64,000 nt of DNA. Source: Fistulifera solaris. Taxonomy: Eukaryota > Bacillariophyta > Bacillariophyceae > Naviculales > Stauroneidaceae. Every line of letters begins with the position of its first letter. Position 1 is the first letter of the stretch. The stretch is from assembly GCA_030295235.1 (NCBI GenBank), contig AP026127.1, positions 1,118,501 through 1,182,500 on the forward strand, given 5' to 3'. This document shows positions 57,419 through 64,000 of this stretch, in pieces. The position numbers were made by a program, and so were the translations under genes. The notes below the pieces were generated by a model. That model saw nothing but the letters and a program-made list of their open reading frames with translations, made no database searches and was not told the origin of the DNA.

Positions 57419-57816
57419 AATTTCTTGTAGTTCTGATTGTATTTAATCAAGTTGAAACAAAAGGCAAGTAAAATGCTATGAATGGTAAGATAGTTGGGCA
57501 GAACGAAGTGGTCTTTTCATCCGCTGCATCATGGTCGAAAAGAAAAAAAGCGCGGCGGCAAGATTTGTGTCGTACAAGAGAAATATTAAGGTTAAAGCTA
57601 TATGACACGTACAACGCACGCACCCCGCTTTGCTGACGTACTTCTATCACGACTCACACACTCAGTGCAGCACAAAATGAAGAGACTATGACGTGTCACA
57701 GCTAAAAATCAAAGATCCGACCAAAATCCGACATCGAATGCACACTAAAAGGAGAAGCCGAGTAATGACAAGGAAGAGTTAACACTCTAAAATCGCTGAA
57801 GACTGAAGAGAGAACA
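57419..57816. promoter_or_regulatory. Divergent promoter between MIT-like gene and VDE, with TGACGT motifs
   Basis: TGACGT occurs at 57634-57639 and a near-palindromic TGACGTGTCA at 57689-57698, about 120 bp before the VDE ATG. TGACGT is the core bound by aureochromes and other bZIP factors in stramenopiles, which would suit a light-regulated xanthophyll-cycle gene. Regulation is inference. Confidence 0.45.
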
Positions 57817-59190
57817 ATGCTTTTGCGACATACGTATTTGAAGCCGGCATTCGTCGCGCTAGCTGCGCTGACGAGCACACACGGCTTTCTATTCGGACAA
57901 AAGCCCTCTTCGTTCGGTAAAGTCGAATTGGCACATCGTAGCCCGCATCCTTCTGCCCAAGACGTACTATCTTGTCTTCATATGAGCCAGAAGAAGAATG
58001 CCAACGATGCTGTAGAGAAATGGATGAAGTCTTCTCTGTTTACTTTGGGCCTCATTGCTGCGACTTGGATGCCTCTCCCCAGCACACCCTTCGGACCACA
58101 AGTCGCCGGTGCCGCGTCAGATTCTGCCAATATCGTCTCTTGCCTGTTCGACAAATGCAAGGTTCCTCTCGCAAAATGTATTGCCAATCCCATGTGCTTA
58201 GCGAACGTTGTGTGCATCAATACTTGCAACGGAAAAGACGACGAAATCGGATGTCAAATCAAGTGCGGTGATATATTTGAAAACTCGGTCGTAGGCGAAT
58301 TCAATAACTGTGCTGTGTCACAAATGAGTTGTGTGCCGCAAAAACAAGACGAAGGTTTTTATCCAATTCCACCCGAAGAAAACGTGGTCCCCAAATTCAA
58401 TACCAAACTCTTCCGCGGTCGCTGGTATATTACGGCGGGCCAGAATCCTCTCTTTGACATTTTCCCTTGTCAAGTGCACTTTTTCACAGAACCGGAACCA
58501 GGAACGTTTTTGGTCAACTCAATTGGCGTGTTGAAAACCCGGACGGCGAGTTCTTCACCCGCGATGCTTTACAACGATTTGTGCAGGACCCCAAACAGCC
58601 AGCCCATTTGATCAATCACGACAATGAATATTTGCATTACAAAGACGACTGGTACATTATTGACTTTGAGTACGATGACAACAAAGACGGCTTTCCTCCC
58701 TTTGCTTTTGTGTATTACAGAGGTAGTAACGATGCTTGGGATGGATACGGAGGAGCGGTCATTTACACGCGCGATTCGAAATTTCCGGAATCGTTGCGAC
58801 CGCGGTTGCAGGCTGCCGCCAAAAAAAGTGAACATGGACTTTGATAAGGACTTTACTTTGACCGACAACTCCTGTCCTGTGGATTTATCGCCACAGGAGA
58901 AGTTGTTGCTGCGTGAAAAATTCTTGGGTGACGCATTGTTGCAGACGGAGAAACAGCTCCAAGTGCAAGCGACAAAGGCGCGTGGTAATGCTGTAAGCTT
59001 GATCAAAACAGAGGAGAAACAAGCCGAGAAGGCGCTGGAAGAATTTGCAAAGTTAACGACCGAGTTTGAGAATGAAGTCATCAAAGACGCAGAATTACTG
59101 GAAAAGGAATTAGAGAAGGATATTGGTCTCGTCAAGACCGAGATTGTAAATGACTTGAGTGCTTTGCTAAATGGAGATAAAAAGAAGTAA
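57817..59190 (+). CDS. VDE: Violaxanthin (diadinoxanthin) de-epoxidase, thylakoid lumen
   Basis: In diatoms VDE converts diadinoxanthin to diatoxanthin under excess light for photoprotection, using ascorbate in the acidified lumen. The presequence is tripartite: a signal peptide with THGF (ASAFAP-type), a transit region, and a hydrophobic lumen signal (LFTLGLIAATWMPLP ... GPQVAGA). The Cys-rich domain follows (CKVPLAKCIANPMCLANVVC, CNGKDDEIGCQIKCGD). The lipocalin core has FRGRWYITAGQNPLFDIFPC, NHDNEYLHYKDDWYIIDF and YYRGSNDAWDGYGGA. The C-terminus is a Glu/Lys coiled coil. Two breaks are exact homopolymer errors: T5 for T6 at about 58506 (GTFFGQLNW) and A7 for A6 at about 58826 (AAKKVNMDFDKDFT). 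No residue known to be essential is missing. Confidence 0.95.
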
Positions 59191-59426
59191 AGCTTATATT
59201 ACTGAGCGCTCGAATTAACAACTTCATAGCTCTTTTCAAGCTGCTTGGCATACTTGTCAGGTTCTTATTCCTACGGCGCAATCCACCAAACAGATCGGCC
59301 AGTTTGTGCGACACCTGATATAGATTACTCACTTATCTCAACGCAGTACAGCATCATCTAGTAGACGTAAACTAAAGCTACGAATCACAAGTCAACATTC
59401 GTTGTGAAGGCCAGTTACAGCTAATA

Positions 59427-60966
59427 TCATGTCGAAGAATGAGATGCTCGTTTCGCAGAATGAATCGACTGAGTTCGTCGGCAACGTTTCTGAGGAGATT
59501 CACCTCTATCAAGGTCACCCAGCTGCAGAGGCTCAATTAGTTCATACAATGTGTCAATGTGGTCCGACAAAAAAAGAGCAGAACGCTGGAAGTCGTTCGA
59601 AGCACTTTCCATCAAAGTGGTAGCCACCATCGATGGTCGGACGGGATCTTGCTTTACATGCTGGCCGGATGAACCCCAATAAAAGCGATTCAACATGTAG
59701 AGTTTATCGACAAGAAGCCCGTCCGAGTAAACTCTATCTTTACCATCTGTCACTGTAACATTTCGGCTATGAGAAGAAGGCTCGCAGAAAACAGTAGTTG
59801 GGACCAAAATCTTCTTGATCGGCTGCAGCTTTGAGGGTACGCAGTCTTTTGTGATCCTTCAAGCCATTGAAAAGTTTTTGTAAGTATGGTCCCCAAAACG
59901 GTTCTTCCTCACAATCACTCAAACAAAGAACCTGCAAGTTAATATTCGAGTGTGCGGCTCGGATGAGTTCCTGTACAACATAGTCTGGCAGTTCGAAATT
60001 AGACCCATAAAACTTGATATCGAGCTCCAAGAAATGGCCCAATTCAGCGACACGCCTCCAAAACGACACCATGAGGTCCGTGGGAAAGAACTCGTCTTCA
60101 ATACCGACCGAGAGACAGAGTTTCTTAGCCACAATGTTCAAGACCGACAAGTCAGTATCTAACGCAGACGCCGAGAAAATGCAATAGTCAAGGGACTCTA
60201 CTTTTGCGGTCAACGGGAGAAGAGCAAGTTCGTCGTTTTCCAGAATCGGTAATTCCAAATGATCTAGCACTTCCAGATCCAAAAGCAGTTTGAGGTTTTC
60301 GTCATTCAATGCATCGCAATCAATAGCTAATGAACCAAACGCTGCTGTACGCATTTTTAGCGCATCAACAAACGCAGTGCCCTTGTCTTCAAATATGCAT
60401 TCCGACATGTACAACCACATAGGTTGAGGTCTCGTGGCCAAAGCAACAGATTGTGCTACACTTAGTTTAATTGCATTCAATTCCATTTGAAATGACGGTA
60501 CCGTGTCCATCAAACGCTGGAGACATTGATCTCCCGCAGCACGAAAATCAAAGTCAGTGCGGTTGAATCTTACTAACAGATAAGGGTTGTTTTTCAGTGT
60601 CGATTCCTCCAAATTCAAGAAATAGGCTGCCGTTTGTGCGATTGCGTCGTCGCTTTTGCCAATAATGTAAAAGGTAGGACCTTTTTCCCAGGAGCTCAAC
60701 AAGAGGTATCTCTGACTGTAGTCACAACTGTGCGAAGAGTCGCCTTGCATGTGCGGTATGATATGCGTGAGCGTGTCGTTCTCTCGCCAAATAGTCACGG
60801 TATCCTCATTGGAGCAAATCTCTTCTAAGTTAATGGGATCACGCAGCAATTGATACGTCGATTGTCCGCTCCCTTAACGCCAGCGAGATACTTGCACCGG
60901 TTTGAGCAGAGACGACGGAATTTCTTGCAGCAAAGGACCCCTCGCTTCGTGGTTGGTCTTCATCAT
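59427..60966 (-). CDS. Leucine-rich-repeat-like protein of an expanded diatom family
   Basis: From the ATG at 60966 (a second Met follows at 60963) the frame starts MMKTNHEARGPLLQEIPSSL. It shifts near 60885 and continues with an N-terminal helical domain, irregular LRR-like segments (LKLLLDLEVLDHLELPIL, LQVLCLSDCEEEPFWGPYLQ) and, after a second shift near 59795, the C-terminal signature LYMLNRFYWGSSGQ, RPSMVATTLMESASNDFQRS, ALFLSDHIDTLYELIE. I associate this C-terminal pattern with a multi-copy diatom family. No function is assigned; LRR folds bind proteins. Neither break is at an obvious long homopolymer (TCCCAAC and GGCGTTAAGGG contexts). The true start may lie further upstream. Confidence 0.7.
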
Positions 60967-61024
60967 GTTTGAGATTGATGAGAGGTTTGATGTCAAGAAC
61001 TCGAGGATCAAGATATTATGCTCT

Positions 61025-61340
61025 TTAATAATGTGCAAAATGGGACATGAAGACAACGCTACCAGGTAAAGTTGAGTTTTCGCCTTCCTTCAACGACATG
61101 TTTGAATTCTGGAGGGAAAGTTTTTTATTTGCTTTGAGCTTTGAATGACAATGGAAAAAGGACTCAGCTACTGTAAGGTTATGGCTCATTCCGCTCTGTG
61201 CTCTGTGAAGAACACGGTTTAAACAAGCCACTGCATTGTACATTTCCGGTACTGGCATTATTTGGGACTGTGGCTTTCGTGACACAAACGCAAGAAGAAC
61301 TGTGATTGTCCGTACCAATAGACCCTGTAGTCGTTGACAT
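61025..61340 (-). CDS. Doubtful small frame, possibly a 5' exon of the LRR-like gene
   Basis: An ATG at 61340 opens MSTTTGSIGTDNHSSSCVCV. After a frame change near 61270 a second segment (VPEMYNAVACLNRVLHRAQS ... MSLKEGENSTLPGSVVF) runs to 61025. There is no domain. It sits immediately upstream of the LRR-like gene on the same strand and could be its N-terminal exon or a separate small gene. The evidence is only composition and position. Confidence 0.22.
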
Positions 61341-61589
61341 TTTGTTGATCCAGAATGTAATAAAGACGAAAGAGAAAGAGTGGAACTGTGGTTGCCGTGA
61401 CAATAATGACCGGACGTTTCGTTTAGGCTATAATGTAGACGAATCCTTTAACCCCTTCAACAAGCGGAATCTCCGGCTTTATTGCAGGTTGCAGGGCCGC
61501 TGTCTTTTCGCACAATTTTTATTCTTCTCCCGTTTCGCTCTTTCCATCTTCTTCTCTCTTTCTTTCATTTGAAGTCATCATCATTCATT

Positions 61590-63071
61590 ATGGCCCCGCG
61601 CAATAATAACAAGAAGAAGCAGGAGAACACTGGAGTCAGTCCGGTGTACGCTGGCAGTGCAATTGACCGCAGCTTCTTTGAATCCTTAACGGATGAGAAA
61701 TTGGCTCAGCATGTCTTCCCTTTGCCCGTTGACAACAAGTCAAAGCTGGAGATCATTTATCATTTCATTGATGAATTCTTTCGCCGCTTTCGTCTTCGCG
61801 TGACGCACAACGCGACGGAGAAAAAATGGTACCCCGGCACTTCCCCTGGAGATGACTTGGCCGGCAAGCCATGGGTCCATGCGTTCCGGGAAGATAAAAG
61901 ATTCAAGTACTGTGATCTTTATTGCAGTGCTTGTCGCAGTTGCCATGATACTTGTGCCCAAAAGGAAGGATCGAACTACACCAAGTTTCACGGGGAGGTC
62001 AGCGTGGTAGCTACAATCGCTTTCGAGAGTCTCTCGACCGCCAACGAAGGAGAGACAATGTACCGGGGCACTGTGTCTCGTTTATATTATCATCATGTCC
62101 ACAACGATGGCGGAGATTTGAAGCAGTTGATGATTGGTGGGTGGTGTGTTTTGTCGACGCCTCAGGACTCCGCTGGTGTCTATGCTAAAGCAATGGCTCA
62201 TTGTAAGGAATACCTCCATCCTGACAAAGGTACCACGGTCCAGCAGCATGAGAGTTTACTGCCAATCAATTTGGCGTCTGGCAAACGATCCAAGGACAAC
62301 AGATACTATTTGATGATGTCGGATGAGGGCGAAAGCTGGGACGAACGGCTCGTGAATGCTTGTTGCAATGATAAGAAGGACGGCACTAACCTTGTGGAGC
62401 TCGAGAAACACCAACAGGTGATTGTGTCTCTCTTTTATGCGATTTGCTGCAAGCTAGGATTGCAGGATTTCGCCTCTCCTTTCATTTACCCCATGAGTGA
62501 ATTTCGTGTCCAGAGTGGCGAGGAGAACCGCCGCGTCAATCCGCTATTCCGTCTTTTCTGCAATGAGGAGTCTTTGCTAGCAGGCGGTTTTGCTGATGAG
62601 GGATCATCTGTCCCAGCTCAACAATTGCATTGTGATCATGCGGATTCGGATATTTTTTATGGAACCACTGTGTCGCAATTTCCGCCAAAAGAATCCGACC
62701 TCGGGCAACTTCTTGCTGCTGGGATGTCCTTCATTCATCCATTGTCGGACAAAGGACGACATATCCAGGTTCTCAAATCCCTGCCTCATATTCAGCCGCA
62801 CCAGACCCTCGTCTTCTTGGGAAATGTTGCTCATGGAGGGGTTACTCATCTCTTGAAGAAAGACAAGTTTTTGGAAAAACTTACCTGGCCGGCTCTGCAT
62901 GGTCATATTGATGTAAAGACCAAAAAGAGAGAAGTTGGCCTTTTGACATACCTCAACAAAGACATTACGCATCTGAATTTTGAAAACTGGAACCTAAGAA
63001 AGCACAAAACAAGAAATCTACTAAATAAGTACCTTTTCTACCTACTTATTGCATTGACATTCCGCAGGTGA
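61590..63071 (+). CDS. Unrecognised protein with HxD...H motif, possible 2OG-Fe(II) oxygenase
   Basis: I take the ATG at 61590 (MAPRNNNKKKQENTG). The open frame extends upstream to 61482 with a hydrophobic run that starts at a non-preferred Met. The protein, about 494 residues, is unbroken. It has a Cys-rich patch (YCDLYCSACRSCHDTCAQ), a middle domain (MIGGWCVLSTPQDSAGVYAK) and a C-terminal region with QQLHCDHADSDIFYG (H347-x-D349 or H350-x-D352) and VFLGNVAHGGVTHLL (H415). The H-x-D...H spacing of about 65 residues fits Fe(II)/2-oxoglutarate oxygenases. No sequence family is recognised. A GT...AG stretch after LLNK near the end could be an intron, but it changes only the last residues. Confidence 0.6.
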   Translation: MAPRNNNKKKQENTGVSPVYAGSAIDRSFFESLTDEKLAQHVFPLPVDNKSKLEIIYHFIDEFFRRFRLRVTHNATEKKWYPGTSPGDDLAGKPWVHAFREDKRFKYCDLYCSACRSCHDTCAQKEGSNYTKFHGEVSVVATIAFESLSTANEGETMYRGTVSRLYYHHVHNDGGDLKQLMIGGWCVLSTPQDSAGVYAKAMAHCKEYLHPDKGTTVQQHESLLPINLASGKRSKDNRYYLMMSDEGESWDERLVNACCNDKKDGTNLVELEKHQQVIVSLFYAICCKLGLQDFASPFIYPMSEFRVQSGEENRRVNPLFRLFCNEESLLAGGFADEGSSVPAQQLHCDHADSDIFYGTTVSQFPPKESDLGQLLAAGMSFIHPLSDKGRHIQVLKSLPHIQPHQTLVFLGNVAHGGVTHLLKKDKFLEKLTWPALHGHIDVKTKKREVGLLTYLNKDITHLNFENWNLRKHKTRNLLNKYLFYLLIALTFRR

Positions 63072-63580
63072 TCGGTTTACCTTCACGATTTGCAAGTCTA
63101 GGCCTATAGAGAGCATCTATTTGTAATTAGCACAAAAGCACGAAATATCCGACTAAAACAAATGTTTCGGGTCGTACCGAAATTCTGTGGAAGTTCCAGA
63201 AATTCTGGACTTAGTGTTATCGGTTTGCAGAAATGCTGTAAAAGCTAATTGTGGTTGTACCGAAATACGAAATACTGTGCAAGTTGTTGATCATGCAGTT
63301 CTTCTGTACAGTATACACGTTCCAGAAATTTTGGATACGGTGTTTCGGATCGTACCGAAATTTTGTGCATTGTGCACATTCCAGAATATCTGCACAAAGT
63401 TTATCTCGGTAATACAGAAATGCTGATGCATTTCCAGAAATTCTGGAGAAGTCGTTTTTGATCCTACCAAAACTGTGTGTGCGTTCCAGCGATTCTGGAC
63501 ACGGTGATAATATTATTGTTTATTGTTAGAACCAAAATTATGCGCGTTCCCGAAATCTGAAGCAAGCGGTTTTGTGTTCC
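63072..63580. repeat. Diverged CCAGAAATTCTGG palindromes
   Basis: Degenerate copies of GTTCCAGAAATTCTGGAC recur roughly every 60-130 bp (about 63193, 63329, 63382, 63433, 63485), interleaved with TCGTACCGAAATTNTGTG. They look like older, decayed members of the 52-bp array to the right. No gene is present. Confidence 0.65.
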
Positions 63581-63589
63581 TGCCGAAAA

Positions 63590-64000
63590 TGGTAATTGAA
63601 ATACACCTTCTCCACAATTAATGGACCGCCCCAGATTATCTGGACGAATGAAAAACACCGGGTTTGGAGTTACTGGACCAGCCATGATTTTTGTGTGAAT
63701 GAAATACACCTGGTCCAGACTTTCTGAACCAGCCCAGATTTTGTGTACGAATAAAATACACCTGGTCCAGAATATCTGGACCATCACAGAATTTCTGTGT
63801 TAATAAAAACACCTGGTCCAGAATTTCTGGACCAGCCCAGATTTTGTGTATTAATGAAATACACCTGGTCCAGAATTTCTGGACCAGCCCAGATCGTGTG
63901 AATGAACGAAATACACGTGGTCCAGAGTTTCTGGACAAGCCCAGATTTTCTGTGTGAATGCAATACACCTGGTCCAGAATTTCTGGACCAGCCCAGATCG
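63590..64000. repeat. 52-bp palindromic minisatellite, at least 6 copies, running off the window
   Basis: TACACCTGGTCC (or a close variant) recurs at 63705, 63757, 63808, 63860, 63912 and 63964, so the period is 51-52 bp. Each unit carries TGGTCCAGAATTTCTGGACCA, a 21-bp near-perfect palindrome, then GCCCAGATTTTGTGT. The array continues past base 64000. Open frames through it rotate between frames and are not genes. Confidence 0.93.

Noticed and set aside
63590-64000. CRISPR array at the window end
   Set aside because: Spacer-like parts are themselves repeated, there are no cas genes, and the context is eukaryotic; it is a palindromic minisatellite.

Overview
The window is nuclear DNA from a photosynthetic eukaryote, almost certainly a diatom and probably a Phaeodactylum-like pennate. 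The evidence is: a violaxanthin de-epoxidase and a second plastid protein, both with the signal-peptide-plus-Phe presequence of red-lineage complex plastids; a heat-shock factor of the diatom type; short GT-AG introns (about 60-110 bp); dense, mostly divergent or convergent single genes without operons; and several protein families I associate with diatoms (RGLE-type, ankyrin PDKSLPPQQYLDALL-type, LRR-like NRFY/ASNDFQRSAL-type). The species is inference.

Layout. 0-16 kb: UPF2 C-terminus (partial), RIO1 kinase, an HSF, an unknown secreted or organellar protein, lysine-degrading AASS, a secreted Cys-rich glycoprotein, the spliceosomal cyclophilin PPWD1 and an ankyrin protein. 16.2-19.4 kb: a composite repeat of five long (CA)n tracts, B-box-bearing repeat units and a broken C-terminal fragment of a non-LTR retrotransposon. 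19.5-23 kb: MenB with a C-terminal SKL, then a 234-bp x8 tandem array that stays open on the minus strand. 23-37.7 kb: CAF-1 large subunit, FAM173 methyltransferase, an RGLE-type protein, a roughly 1,735-residue coiled-coil protein, a plastid membrane protein, a type II/5 peroxiredoxin and a small unknown. 37.8-38.3 kb: a 461-bp MITE with perfect 57-bp inverted repeats and a 10-bp target duplication. 38.6-45.3 kb: mitochondrial uL13, an Aven homologue, a CHK2-like FHA kinase ending in a PIP-like motif, and an unknown. 45.3-47 kb: intergenic tandem repeats. 47-63 kb: two large unknowns, Rab GDI, a MIT-like/coiled-coil protein with a conserved-looking C-terminal domain, VDE, an LRR-like protein and a possible 2OG-Fe(II) oxygenase. 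63.2-64 kb: a palindromic 52-bp minisatellite.

Common threads. Chromatin and DNA-damage functions recur (CAF-1, CHK2-like, Aven, each either PCNA-linked or checkpoint-linked). Plastid/photoprotection and quinone genes (VDE, MenB, Prx, the 35-kb membrane protein) are interspersed. TGACGT (bZIP/aureochrome-type) motifs sit in several putative promoters.

Caveat. Most conserved genes are interrupted by one-base frame breaks that coincide with homopolymers. Nearly all are a missing base. This looks like uncorrected long-read error rather than mass pseudogenisation, so several CDS below are given as one gene spanning several frames.
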